Source: Catenovulum agarivorans DS-2 (lineage in GTDB: Bacteria; Pseudomonadota; Gammaproteobacteria; Enterobacterales; Alteromonadaceae). From it: a DNA stretch of 61,014 bases. Below the pieces are notes generated by a model. The model saw nothing but the letters and a program-made list of their open reading frames with translations. It was not told the origin of the DNA and searched no databases. Made by a program: the position numbers and the translations under genes. The stretch spans positions 1 through 61,014 of the forward strand of contig NZ_ARZY01000029.1 in the NCBI RefSeq assembly GCF_000568405.1, given 5' to 3'. Below are positions 18,019 through 27,220 of the stretch, one piece after another (position 1 is the stretch's first letter; every line of letters starts with the position of its first letter).

Positions 18019-18840
18019 TTAGCTCAGCCCTCGTGATTTTTTGACGTATTCATACGCGGCCTGAATTTGTTGCGCGCGCTCTTTAGCCAACGACAGTGCT
18101 TGCTCAGGTAAACCTTGTGACGCCAACTTGTCTGGATGATGTTGTGACATGAGTTTTTTATATGCTTTTTTTACCGCCTGATCGCTTGCGCCGGCATCAA
18201 CCCCAAGAATCTGGTACATTTGCGATAATTGCTGCTGGTCCGATTGAGAATGGCTATGATGAGTTTGTTGCTGGTACTGGCTACTGGCTTTTGCCTGATT
18301 GATATAAGTTTCAACCTCAGCCGCACTAAAACCTAATGTTTTGCCAATTTTCGTTAATACCCGTTTGGCATTTTGATGAAGTTGCCCATTGGCTAACGCT
18401 GCTTGCAATTGAATTTCAAAATAAACCGCCATAAAGTCACGCCTGCCAAAACAATATTGTTTAAACTCTTTGACCGTTTCAGCCACGGGAAAATCTGCTT
18501 GTTTACCTGATCTGTAAGCATTTTGCGCTTCTTGACGAAGTGCGCCCGTTAAACCCATTTTATCCATTAGTGCGCTGGCGAGCGCGATGTCGTTTTCGGT
18601 GACTCTACCGCTAGACTTAGCAATATGTCCCATAATCGAAAACAGCGTATGGAAAAAAATCACTCGATTTTTGATATTGTTGCGCGAACCCAATAGTCGA
18701 GCAAAACCACCGTTGTCAGCCAGCGCTTTGGCATAGCCCTTATCAAAGTAATACCCAATAATGACACCTAACAAAGCGCCAGGCAGTTTGAACATCATAA
18801 AACCAAAGATAAAACCTAATACTTTTCCCCAGTAATGCAT
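18019..18840 (-). CDS. djlA: Co-chaperone DjlA
   Basis: DjlA is a membrane-anchored J-domain partner of DnaK. The 273-residue protein has an N-terminal glycine-containing membrane segment (about 7-29), a TerB-like helical domain (about 55-180), a Q/H/S-rich linker and a C-terminal J domain with the invariant HPD motif (MSQHHPDKLASQG). It follows murU by 9 bp, making an amgK-murU-djlA unit. djlA beside lptD is a conserved gammaproteobacterial arrangement. Confidence 0.93.
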   Translation of the reverse strand: MHYWGKVLGFIFGFMMFKLPGALLGVIIGYYFDKGYAKALADNGGFARLLGSRNNIKNRVIFFHTLFSIMGHIAKSSGRVTENDIALASALMDKMGLTGALRQEAQNAYRSGKQADFPVAETVKEFKQYCFGRRDFMAVYFEIQLQAALANGQLHQNAKRVLTKIGKTLGFSAAEVETYINQAKASSQYQQQTHHSHSQSDQQQLSQMYQILGVDAGASDQAVKKAYKKLMSQHHPDKLASQGLPEQALSLAKERAQQIQAAYEYVKKSRGLS

Positions 18841-18849
18841 ATGATTCCT

Positions 18850-19521
18850 TTATTGATGAGTTTGTAATTTTTCTATTGCCGCTAAACGTTCAGGTGTACC
18901 TATATCAAACCAAAGACCTGAATGCAGTTGGCCAGACACTGTCATATTTGCAATATGTTGTTTTAATAGTCTGCCTAAGGGTAAAGGCATAGTGTGGTTA
19001 CCCGCAAATAAAGCCCTATGGTATAAGCCAATGCCCGCAAAGGTATATTTTTTTGAACCTCGCAATTTAACCTGACCTTGCTCTAGCGCGAAGTCGCCTT
19101 GCGGGTTATGAGCTGGGTTTTCAACCAAAACAAGATGAGCCAATTTGTTTTGCAGTTTGATACTGAGTAATTGCTGATAGTCGAAGTCGCACCACACATC
19201 CGAATTTATGACGATAAAAGACTCATCTTTTAGTAAGGGTAAAGCATGAATGATGCCACCAGCAGTTTCGTATGCATCTATTGGTTCGGCACTGTATTGA
19301 ATGTTACAGTTATACTTTTCGCCGTTTCCAAGGTAAGTGGGTATTTGCTCACCTAGCCAGGCGTGGTTGATAACTAATTCATTAATACCTGCTTTTACCA
19401 GTGCTTCAATTTGGTATTCAATCAAAGCTTTACCTGCGACTGGTAGTAATGGTTTTGGGGTTTTCTCTGTCAATGGGCGCATTCGTTTTCCCTGCCCAGC
19501 GGCTAAAATCATCGCTTGCAT
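18850..19521 (-). CDS. murU: N-acetylmuramate-1-phosphate uridylyltransferase
   Basis: MurU turns MurNAc-1-phosphate into UDP-MurNAc, a peptidoglycan recycling shortcut that bypasses de novo MurA. The 223 residues equal the Pseudomonas MurU length. The nucleotidyltransferase signature MILAAGQGKRMRPLTEKTPKPLL lies at the N-terminus, with INSDVWCDFD as the metal-binding segment and GLWFDIGTPERL near the end. The ATG at 19521 is supported by AGGAG and overlaps the end of amgK by 13 bp. The frame extends to 19599, but that adds no family sequence. Pairing with the sugar kinase gene supports this specific call over other sugar nucleotidyltransferases. Confidence 0.88.
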   Translation of the reverse strand: MQAMILAAGQGKRMRPLTEKTPKPLLPVAGKALIEYQIEALVKAGINELVINHAWLGEQIPTYLGNGEKYNCNIQYSAEPIDAYETAGGIIHALPLLKDESFIVINSDVWCDFDYQQLLSIKLQNKLAHLVLVENPAHNPQGDFALEQGQVKLRGSKKYTFAGIGLYHRALFAGNHTMPLPLGRLLKQHIANMTVSGQLHSGLWFDIGTPERLAAIEKLQTHQ

Positions 19522-20501
19522 GATTGTTGCTCCTGAGTTAATTCCAGGCATTCTAAAATTGCAGCAAGTTGTGGAATGTAGTGCTGGTAGCGTACACATA
19601 CATCTTGCACATAGTCGAGCACTCTAGGTAAATACTGTAAGTAAGCAGGTTTGTTATCGCGTAAGCTTAACCGGCAAAAAATACCTAGGCATTTAATGTG
19701 ACGCTGCAGGCCAGCGATATCAAACCAAGTTTGCCAAGTGACAGCTGGGATGTCTGGGTGGTAAGCCATTCGAAATTGTTCAGCCAAGTCATTAATTTGC
19801 TCGGTCGGCCAGTTCAAATAACAATCTTTAAGCAAAGATGCAAGGTCATAGGTACAAGGCCCGTACATCATTCCTTGAAAGTCGATGACGTGTGCATGGC
19901 CGTTATGTAACATTATGTTTTTACAGTGCAGATCTCTGTGGATAAAGACCTGTGGTTGTTGTAAAAAATGCTCTGATATCAGCATGAGTGCTGCTGTTAG
20001 TCGCTGTTGCAGCTCTTCTGACAATGTAATTTTGTGATATTGCTGTAAATACCAATCGTTAAACAAAGCCATCTCAGCTAAACAAAACGTTTGGTCATAC
20101 GCTTTGAGTTGTAAGTGCTCAGCCGGTAGGGTTTGTATTTTGGCTATCAGCGCAAAGAGCTGCGAATACTGTTGGGTAAAATTACCCTCATTCAACCGAT
20201 CGATTAAATGCTCGTTGCCCAAATCTTTTAGCAACATAAAGCCGTTGCCAAAGTCATGTTGTATGACATCTACTGTATTGATTTGCTGTTGAGTGAGCAG
20301 TTGGCTGATCTCTACAAACAACGGATTATTTTCGTGCTCAGGGGGCGCATCAACCGCTATGTAGCTTTGCCCACTGTCACTAAAGCGAAAATAGCGACGA
20401 AAGCTTGCATCGCCACAGATAAGTGTTAGTTGAACCGAGCGTTTAAAATGTTGCTCAAGCCACTGGTTGAGTTGTTGCTGTCGTTGAAGTAATTGGGGCA
20501 T
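19509..20501 (-). CDS. amgK: Anomeric MurNAc/GlcNAc kinase
   Basis: AmgK phosphorylates MurNAc or GlcNAc at C1 to feed MurU. The 330-residue protein is an aminoglycoside-phosphotransferase-fold kinase. The catalytic loop is FIHRDLHCKNIM and the metal-binding motif is VIDFQGMMYGPCTYDLASLL. ASFRRYFR near residue 30 matches family members encoded next to murU. It is the first gene of amgK-murU-djlA, divergent from lptD. E. coli lacks this pair, and Pseudomonas and many marine gammaproteobacteria have it. Confidence 0.88.
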   Translation of the reverse strand: MPQLLQRQQQLNQWLEQHFKRSVQLTLICGDASFRRYFRFSDSGQSYIAVDAPPEHENNPLFVEISQLLTQQQINTVDVIQHDFGNGFMLLKDLGNEHLIDRLNEGNFTQQYSQLFALIAKIQTLPAEHLQLKAYDQTFCLAEMALFNDWYLQQYHKITLSEELQQRLTAALMLISEHFLQQPQVFIHRDLHCKNIMLHNGHAHVIDFQGMMYGPCTYDLASLLKDCYLNWPTEQINDLAEQFRMAYHPDIPAVTWQTWFDIAGLQRHIKCLGIFCRLSLRDNKPAYLQYLPRVLDYVQDVCVRYQHYIPQLAAILECLELTQEQQSCKR

Positions 20502-20578
20502 AACATTAGCCGATAATGCAATTTTGCATTATCATAGCGCTTTCAATTGTTTGAGTTAACCCCAGAATAAAATTGGTG

Positions 20579-22897
20579 ATGGTTCAGGTGACAAGGTTTT
20601 TAGCAGTATTGCTTGTTTTTACAACAACTTGGGTGAGTGCAACTGAGATGCAATGCCATTCGTTAGCGCCAGCCGAACTTAGTATCAATACAGTTGATAC
20701 TGACCAAGATCCATCTTATCAATTGTCAAATACTGATAACCTCGTTATTTTATCGGATAAAACCGAAGTGGGGATCGACAGCCCAGCGCGATTTTCGGGG
20801 CAGGTTAGCATTATTCAAGGTCGCAATCGCATATCTGCCGACACAGCACATGTCTCAAAAGACAGAAATACTATGACCGCAGCTGGAGGCATCGAATTTG
20901 TGAGTCAACACGCTAGAGTGCATAGTGACACCCTAGTTGCAGATATGCAGAATTCTACTTTATCGCTTAACCAGTCCAATTATGAGTTAGATAATTTTGC
21001 TGGCCATGGTAAAGCGGGGGTGTTTAGAATTGACCAGCAGAATAAAAAAATTGAACTAGAAGATGCGACCTATACCAATTGTCCACCACACAATGCACCA
21101 GATTGGCAGTTAAAATCTGAAAAAATATCTCTTTCGGTTGATGAAGAGTGGGGACAAGCCTGGCATAGCCGACTTGAAGTGTTTGAAGTGCCAGTGATTT
21201 ATTTACCATATCTTTCTTTTCCGCTGAGTGATAAACGCAAAAGTGGTTGGTTGTATCCATCTATTGGCACGTCGTCACAACGAGGTGTTGATGTAACCGC
21301 ACCATATTATTGGAATATCGCTGAAAATATGGATCTGACAGTAAAACCAAGAATTATGTCGCGTAGAGGATTACAGTTAGGTAGTGAGTTTAGGTATTTA
21401 CAGCACAACTTTTCGGGCGAGTTGAATGTTGAACTTATGCCGAATGACAAAGAGTTCGCCAAATTTTCAGAAGATGGTACGGCAGTTTATGGCCAAGACC
21501 GCCACGCATTGAGTTGGCGTCATCAAGCTCAAGTGTTTGATGGTTGGGCTGCTAATGTTGATTTGGTTTTTATCAGTGACGATGGTTATGTTTCTGACCT
21601 TGGTTTTGAAGATTTATCTGGGGTAGATACCCATGTAGAGCGTCACATATCCCTCAATCATTATAATGAAAATTGGCAAATGGATATAACCATTCGTGAT
21701 TTTGAAGTGTTTGGTCAACATGCTCGGCCGTATCGAACTTTACCAGAAGTTGATTTTTTATATACAGGTTTGGTTGACTATTCTGGCTGGTCTTTTGAGT
21801 TACCAGCTCAATTTGCATGGTTTCAGTCTGATGAAATCGGTTTAGCCGAAGCGATTCGAACCCATATTGAACCAAAAGTTAGTTGGAGCCATTTTGAGCC
21901 AGCTTGGGAGTTGCAAGCTCAAGGCTCACTACCTGCCACACATTACTTTCAAGAACGTTATATTGATGGAGAGCTCCAAGAAGGCGACTATCAACAAATC
22001 AGTCGTGTTTTGCCACGCTTTCGTTTAAATGGTCGATTAATTCTTGAAAGGCCAATCGATTGGTTTGGTAAAGAAATGAAACAAACGTTAGAGCCTAGGG
22101 CGCAGTATTTATATGTACCTTTTCGAGAGCAAACTCATATAGGTTTGTATGATACCGCTTTGTTGCAAGATGATTACTTAGGTTTGTTTAGAGAAAATCG
22201 ATTTAGTGGTATTGATAGAATTTCCGAAGCTAATCAATTAACACTAGGGGTCACCACTCGATTGCTCAACGATGAGCATAGAGAAAAACTAAGGTTAAGT
22301 GTAGGGCAAATTATTTATCTGAGTGAAGCAGAGAGTGATTTTGTTGATTTTAGGCAAACCACCATTCAAGGTAAGTCTGCTCTGGCGGCTGAATTGGACT
22401 TTGATATTCGCAAAACTTGGTTTTTACATTATGGCCTGCAGTTCGATACTCAAAATGGTGATACCCGAAAAAGTCAGTTTACGGTAGACTATCGCAGAGA
22501 TGACAATCATTTAGTACAAGTGAGCCATAGATTTGTTCGCGACATTTCTGGTAATGACATTCAACAAATGGGCATGGCGAGCGTTTGGCGATTAAATTCA
22601 AATTGGCAAAGTTATGCCAATTTCCATTATGATTTGCAATTAAATAGAACTGTAGAGGCGCGAGTTGGTCTATTATACGAGTCGTGTTGTTGGCAACTAC
22701 AATTTGGTTGGCAGTCTAAAGTGAAAACCAATTTAGCTGGCACAGATAGCCAAGCGTCAATCCCAACCGAAGAAAGGGATTCTGGGATGTTGTTAACTTT
22801 CACAATCAAAGGATTTGGTCAGTCAAAGAATATAATAAGTAAGGTTTTAAACAGTGGTATATTTGGATATCGCGAACCTTATTTCTTAAATCAGTGA
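20579..22897 (+). CDS. lptD: LPS-assembly protein LptD
   Basis: LptD forms the outer-membrane barrel that, with LptE, inserts lipopolysaccharide into the outer leaflet. The 772-residue protein has a signal peptide (RFLAVLLVFTTTWVSA), an N-terminal OstA-like jellyroll (about 50-170) and the C-terminal LptD barrel beginning around PVIYLPYLSFPLSDKRKSGWLYPS. Conserved cysteines for the inter-domain disulfides are visible (MQCHS early, ESCCWQLQFGW late). In-frame TTG and GTG codons precede the ATG at 20579, which I take as the start. It is first in the lptD-surA-pdxA-rsmA-apaG-apaH run. Confidence 0.95.
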   Translation: MVQVTRFLAVLLVFTTTWVSATEMQCHSLAPAELSINTVDTDQDPSYQLSNTDNLVILSDKTEVGIDSPARFSGQVSIIQGRNRISADTAHVSKDRNTMTAAGGIEFVSQHARVHSDTLVADMQNSTLSLNQSNYELDNFAGHGKAGVFRIDQQNKKIELEDATYTNCPPHNAPDWQLKSEKISLSVDEEWGQAWHSRLEVFEVPVIYLPYLSFPLSDKRKSGWLYPSIGTSSQRGVDVTAPYYWNIAENMDLTVKPRIMSRRGLQLGSEFRYLQHNFSGELNVELMPNDKEFAKFSEDGTAVYGQDRHALSWRHQAQVFDGWAANVDLVFISDDGYVSDLGFEDLSGVDTHVERHISLNHYNENWQMDITIRDFEVFGQHARPYRTLPEVDFLYTGLVDYSGWSFELPAQFAWFQSDEIGLAEAIRTHIEPKVSWSHFEPAWELQAQGSLPATHYFQERYIDGELQEGDYQQISRVLPRFRLNGRLILERPIDWFGKEMKQTLEPRAQYLYVPFREQTHIGLYDTALLQDDYLGLFRENRFSGIDRISEANQLTLGVTTRLLNDEHREKLRLSVGQIIYLSEAESDFVDFRQTTIQGKSALAAELDFDIRKTWFLHYGLQFDTQNGDTRKSQFTVDYRRDDNHLVQVSHRFVRDISGNDIQQMGMASVWRLNSNWQSYANFHYDLQLNRTVEARVGLLYESCCWQLQFGWQSKVKTNLAGTDSQASIPTEERDSGMLLTFTIKGFGQSKNIISKVLNSGIFGYREPYFLNQ

Positions 22898-22910
22898 GTT
22901 TTTCGTAAAT

Positions 22911-24200
22911 ATGATAAAAACAATTAGAGCAATAACTGCATGTATGCTGATGTTAACCATGGCAAATGTAAATGCAGCCAAGCTATTAGATAAAGTAGCG
23001 GTAATCGTTAATCAAGGTGTGGTTTTGGAGAACGAAATCCAAACCATGATGCAAACTCTTAAAGCCCAAGCGATTCAAAATGGTCAAGAGCTTCCATCAG
23101 ATAAAGCATTAAGGGTGCAAGTAACAGAGAAACTTATTCTTAATGTTTTGCAGCAGCAGTTTGCCGAACGCATTGGTTTACAAATAAGTGATGCACAAGT
23201 ACAGCAGACCGTTGCTGGAATAGCACAAGAGCAGGGCATCACGTTAGAGCAACTGCGCCAAGCAATCATTGCTAATGGCCAAGATTACGAGTCTTATTTA
23301 GAACAGGTTCGTCAAGAGCTGACTGCGAACGAAGTTCGTCGGGCTATGGTTTCTCGTCGAATTTATGTGTCACCGCAGGAAATTGATAGTTTAGTGAGCT
23401 TATTAAAAGAGCGTGGCAAACAGAACGAAGAATATCATTTGGGTCATATATTAGTTGGTTTGCCCTCAGAGCCAAGCGCAGACGATATTGAAAACGCCCA
23501 AAAACGTGCAAATAAAGTAATCGAGCTAGTGAATACAGGTAGTGACTTTAAAAAAGTTGCGATTGGTTCGAGCTCTGGTCCAAAAGCGTTAGAGGGTGGT
23601 GATTTAGGCTGGATGAATATTAACGAAATGCCGAGTTTGTTTGCTGAAGCGGTGACGGATCAGAAAAAAGGTGATGTGATTGGGCCAATTAGAAGTGGTG
23701 CAGGTTTCCACGTGTTAAAGATTTTTGATATTCAAGGGCGTCAAACTGTTGAAGTTGCAGAAGTTAATGCTCGACACATCTTAATTAAACCGACCATTAT
23801 TTTAAGTGACGACAAAGCGAAAAACATGCTGAATGAGTTTGTTGAGCAAGTTAAAGCGGGTGAAAAAGATTTTGCCGAACTCGCCAAAGAATATTCGGAA
23901 GACCCAGGTTCTGCTGCCAAAGGGGGAGAGTTAGGCTGGGCTGATCCAAACATGTATGTTCCAGAGTTTAAAGATACATTGGCTGAACTTGAGCCAGGTG
24001 AATACTCAGAAGCATTTAAAACTGCACATGGCTGGCATGTGGTGCAGTTGTTGGAGCGTCGAACCCAAGACGCAACTGAAACTGCGTATCAAGACCATGC
24101 GTATCGAATGATATTTAATCGAAAATTTAACGAAGAAGCTGAAGCCTGGTTACGTGAAATTCGTGACCAAGCTTTTGTTGAAGTTGTAGGTAATAATTAA
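22911..24200 (+). CDS. surA: Periplasmic chaperone/prolyl isomerase SurA
   Basis: SurA escorts outer-membrane proteins, including LptD, through the periplasm. The 429-residue protein has a signal peptide ending VNAA, an N-terminal chaperone domain (about 25-165) and two parvulin PPIase domains (about 173-275, starting [11 protein letters not shown], and 285-390, starting NARHILIKP). It has a C-terminal helix and matches E. coli SurA (428) in length. It lies 13 bp after lptD and 2 bp before pdxA. Confidence 0.96.
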   Translation: MIKTIRAITACMLMLTMANVNAAKLLDKVAVIVNQGVVLENEIQTMMQTLKAQAIQNGQELPSDKALRVQVTEKLILNVLQQQFAERIGLQISDAQVQQTVAGIAQEQGITLEQLRQAIIANGQDYESYLEQVRQELTANEVRRAMVSRRIYVSPQEIDSLVSLLKERGKQNEEYHLGHILVGLPSEPSADDIENAQKRANKVIELVNTGSDFKKVAIGSSSGPKALEGGDLGWMNINEMPSLFAEAVTDQKKGDVIGPIRSGAGFHVLKIFDIQGRQTVEVAEVNARHILIKPTIILSDDKAKNMLNEFVEQVKAGEKDFAELAKEYSEDPGSAAKGGELGWADPNMYVPEFKDTLAELEPGEYSEAFKTAHGWHVVQLLERRTQDATETAYQDHAYRMIFNRKFNEEAEAWLREIRDQAFVEVVGNN

Positions 24201-24202
24201 TA

Positions 24203-25189
24203 ATGACCTTACGAATTGCGATCACCCCAGGTGAACCTGCTGGCATAGGCCCTGACTTAGTGTTACAGCTGGTTCAACAAGATTGGCCAGTACAATTAGT
24301 CGCTATTTGCGCAAAATCACTGCTAGAGTCTAGAGCCAAGCAACTTGGTATTGAGCTTGAATTCATTGATTATGACGCAGATCTTGCTGCACAGCCTCAA
24401 GCAAAAGGCACTTTAACCATATTGGATGTGCCGCTAGAAGCTGAAGTCGTATGCGGCGAGCTAGATGCTCGAAATGGCCATTATGTAGTGGAAACGATGA
24501 GGATAGCCTGCGAAAAAAATATGACAGGTGAGTTTGATGCCATTGTTACAGGTCCTGTCAACAAAGGTATTATCAATAAATCGGGCATTTCATTTAGCGG
24601 CCATACCGAATATTTTGCGCAGGAATCAAATACTGCTGATGTGGTTATGATGTTAGCAACAGAAGGCTTGCGTGTCGCGTTAGCAAGCACTCACATACCG
24701 CTTGCGTACGTATCTAAAGCGATAACCTACGATAGAGTAATCAAGGTTACCGAAATACTTCACAGTGAACTTAAGCATAAATTTGGTATTCAACAGCCAA
24801 CAATTTATGTTTGTGGGTTAAACCCTCATGCTGGTGAAGATGGCCATTTAGGTACTGAAGAAATCACAACAATTACCCCAGCGCTTGATCATTTACGTGG
24901 GCGTGGGATGAATATAGTTGGGCCATTGCCTGCAGATACATTGTTTCAAGAAAAATATTTGAAAGAAGCAGACGCAGTGTTAGCTATGTACCATGACCAA
25001 GGGCTGACCGTGCTTAAATACAAAGGTTTTGGTAAAGCGGTAAACATTACTTTAGGTTTGCCTTTTGTACGAACCTCGGTTGACCATGGTACTGCGTTAG
25101 ATTTAGCTGGAACTGGAGCTGCAGACGCTGGTAGTTTTAAGGTTGCTTTGACTGAAGCAATTAAATTAGCTTCGGATAAAAAAGTATGA
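24203..25189 (+). CDS. pdxA: 4-hydroxythreonine-4-phosphate dehydrogenase
   Basis: PdxA oxidises 4-phosphohydroxy-threonine in pyridoxal phosphate synthesis. The 328-residue protein starts with [16 protein letters not shown]. It contains the metal-binding histidines in [18 protein letters not shown] and AMYHDQGLT, and ends with the [15 protein letters not shown] motif. Length and motifs match the E. coli enzyme. Its stop overlaps the rsmA start by 4 bp. Confidence 0.96.
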   Translation: MTLRIAITPGEPAGIGPDLVLQLVQQDWPVQLVAICAKSLLESRAKQLGIELEFIDYDADLAAQPQAKGTLTILDVPLEAEVVCGELDARNGHYVVETMRIACEKNMTGEFDAIVTGPVNKGIINKSGISFSGHTEYFAQESNTADVVMMLATEGLRVALASTHIPLAYVSKAITYDRVIKVTEILHSELKHKFGIQQPTIYVCGLNPHAGEDGHLGTEEITTITPALDHLRGRGMNIVGPLPADTLFQEKYLKEADAVLAMYHDQGLTVLKYKGFGKAVNITLGLPFVRTSVDHGTALDLAGTGAADAGSFKVALTEAIKLASDKKV

Positions 25190-25980
25190 ATGACAGAGTG
25201 CATTTAGGCCATAAAGCTCGAAAACGATTCGGACAAAACTTTTTAACGGACGATCATATAATTGGTCATATTGTCGATGCAATAGATCCAACAGACGATG
25301 ATATATTGGTTGAAATAGGCCCTGGTTTAGGGGCGTTGACATTTCCTGTGCTTGAGCGAGTTAAACATCTTAATGTGGTTGAACTGGACAAAGACCTAGT
25401 TGCACGCTTTGAGTCGGATGCATTGTTAACACGGCGGTTAACTGTATATCAGTCTGATGCACTTAAATTTGATTTTTCTCAACTATTAGACCAGCAGAAA
25501 AAAATTAAAGTATTTGGTAATTTACCTTATAACATTTCGACTCCACTACTGTTTCATTTGTTTAGTTTTGCTGATCAAATTGAAGATATGCATTTTATGC
25601 TGCAAAAAGAAGTGGTTTCACGCATGTGTGCGCAGCCAGGAACAAAAGCTTTTGGCAAATTAAGCGTTATGACCCAATACTATTGTGATAGTTATTTAGT
25701 GGCTGATGTGCCACCAGAGAGCTTCAGCCCGCCGCCTAAAGTCGATTCAGCGGTTATCCGTTTGGTACCCAAAGCTCAGCGAGCAGATGTTGACGTAGAA
25801 GTATTGCAAAAAGTTGCAGGCGCTGCTTTTAACCAAAGACGCAAAACCATTCGTAACAGTTTAAAAGATCTGATTAGTGCAGAAGAATTGTCGCAACTCG
25901 GTATTGAGCCGACCGCTCGAGCTGAAGCACTATCACTCGACAATTTCATCCAGATTAGTCAATTTATCAGTAAGAAGTAA
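25186..25980 (+). CDS. rsmA: 16S rRNA dimethyladenosine transferase (KsgA)
   Basis: RsmA dimethylates A1518 and A1519 of 16S rRNA late in 30S assembly. The 264-residue protein has the N-terminal [13 protein letters not shown] motif, SAM motif [12 protein letters not shown], acidic loop VVELDKDL, the catalytic [12 protein letters not shown] and the C-terminal [12 protein letters not shown] block. It is translationally coupled to pdxA (4-bp overlap) and followed by apaG after 5 bp. Confidence 0.97.
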   Translation: MNDRVHLGHKARKRFGQNFLTDDHIIGHIVDAIDPTDDDILVEIGPGLGALTFPVLERVKHLNVVELDKDLVARFESDALLTRRLTVYQSDALKFDFSQLLDQQKKIKVFGNLPYNISTPLLFHLFSFADQIEDMHFMLQKEVVSRMCAQPGTKAFGKLSVMTQYYCDSYLVADVPPESFSPPPKVDSAVIRLVPKAQRADVDVEVLQKVAGAAFNQRRKTIRNSLKDLISAEELSQLGIEPTARAEALSLDNFIQISQFISKK

Positions 25981-25985
25981 TCGAT

Positions 25986-26372
25986 ATGACAAACACCGCA
26001 GAGTTGGCGATTCAAGTAGATACCGAAACTCATTTTGTAGAAGAACAATCAGATGCAGCAGCTGACCGCTATGTATTCGCTTATACCATCACAATTCGAA
26101 ACAATAGCGATCAACCAGTGCAGTTAAAAAGCCGTTATTGGCTAATAACCGATAGCAATGGCAAAAAAACAGAAGTCAGTGGCGATGGGGTAATAGGCCA
26201 GCAACCTAGCATTAAACCAGGTGGTAAATTTGTCTACACCAGTGGTGCGGTTGTCGAAACACCAGTCGCTACAATGCAGGGGTACTACAATATGATAAAC
26301 CTAGCAGATCAAAGTAGTTTTGAAACTCAAATCCCTGTATTTAGGCTCGCTCAACCAAATATACTCAACTAG
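25986..26372 (+). CDS. apaG: ApaG domain protein
   Basis: The 128-residue protein is a single ApaG beta-sandwich (fibronectin type III-like). It shows YVFAYTITIRNNSDQPVQL, RYWLITDSNGK and the family motif GVIGQQPSIKPGGKFVYTSGA. Its molecular role in bacteria is unsettled. It is conserved between rsmA and apaH, as here. Confidence 0.95.
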   Translation: MTNTAELAIQVDTETHFVEEQSDAAADRYVFAYTITIRNNSDQPVQLKSRYWLITDSNGKKTEVSGDGVIGQQPSIKPGGKFVYTSGAVVETPVATMQGYYNMINLADQSSFETQIPVFRLAQPNILN

Positions 26373-26388
26373 ATAGTTTTTATTCCTT

Positions 26389-27198
26389 ATGGCCCATTAC
26401 TTTGTTGGTGACATACAAGGTTGTTACGATGAATTGATGCGTTTACTCGAACGTGTCAATTTTGACCCTAGCCAAGATAAGTTATGTCCTGTTGGCGATT
26501 TGGTCGCAAGGGGACCTGCTTCTGAAAAAGTTGCCAAATTAATGTTGGACATGCAGTCAAGCGTGATGGCCGTGTTGGGCAACCATGATTTACATTTTCT
26601 ATCAACACTGCACGGTTTGTATCAAGCAAAAAAAAATGACCATTTAGATGCATTGCTTAATGCACCGTTTGCCCAAGCTTACGGCCAATGGTTGTTGCAG
26701 CAGCCGTTGGTTCGTCATTTTAGTGATTTAGATATTGTAATGTCACATGCCGGCTTACATCCACAACTCACTCTGCAACAGCATTTGGAGATGAGCCAAT
26801 GGGTACAGCAAGTATTGCAGAATGGCCAACCTAAGCCTTGGTTAAAAGGCATGTATGGCGATAAGGTCAACAAGTTGCACGCCGATAGCTCAGTGCAAGA
26901 TAAATTTAATTTTATCATAAACGTCACAACTCGCATGCGCTACCTTAAAAGCAAAGGGCAACTCGATTTCAAATGCAAAGATACTTTGGCGGCTGCACCA
27001 GAGCATTTAACACCTTGGTTCAAAATGCCTAGAGTGGAACAGAGCGATTATCAAATTGTGTTTGGTCATTGGGCTTCTTTAATGGGCAGTGTGCAAAACC
27101 AGCACTATATGGCGCTAGATACTGGCTGTGTTTGGGGGCAATATATGACAATGTATTGCGCTGAAACGGGCACTAAGTACCAGCAGAGCTCATTGTAA
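26389..27198 (+). CDS. apaH: Symmetrical bis(5'-nucleosyl)-tetraphosphatase
   Basis: ApaH hydrolyses Ap4A to two ADP and also removes Np4 caps from RNA. The 269-residue metallophosphatase has the expected metal-binding motifs GDIQGCYDEL, GDLVARGP, GNHDLHFL and a later HAGLHPQ, plus FGHWASL near the C-terminus. It ends the lptD operon, with the alpha-glucosidase gene converging 22 bp downstream. Confidence 0.95.
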   Translation: MAHYFVGDIQGCYDELMRLLERVNFDPSQDKLCPVGDLVARGPASEKVAKLMLDMQSSVMAVLGNHDLHFLSTLHGLYQAKKNDHLDALLNAPFAQAYGQWLLQQPLVRHFSDLDIVMSHAGLHPQLTLQQHLEMSQWVQQVLQNGQPKPWLKGMYGDKVNKLHADSSVQDKFNFIINVTTRMRYLKSKGQLDFKCKDTLAAAPEHLTPWFKMPRVEQSDYQIVFGHWASLMGSVQNQHYMALDTGCVWGQYMTMYCAETGTKYQQSSL

Positions 27199-27220
27199 AA
27201 ACGATAATCCAAACTTCAGT

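Noticed and set aside
24702-24716. GTACGTATC inside pdxA as a fifth starch operator.
   Set aside because: It matches only the central TACGTAT, lies within a conserved coding region and is far from any glucan gene.
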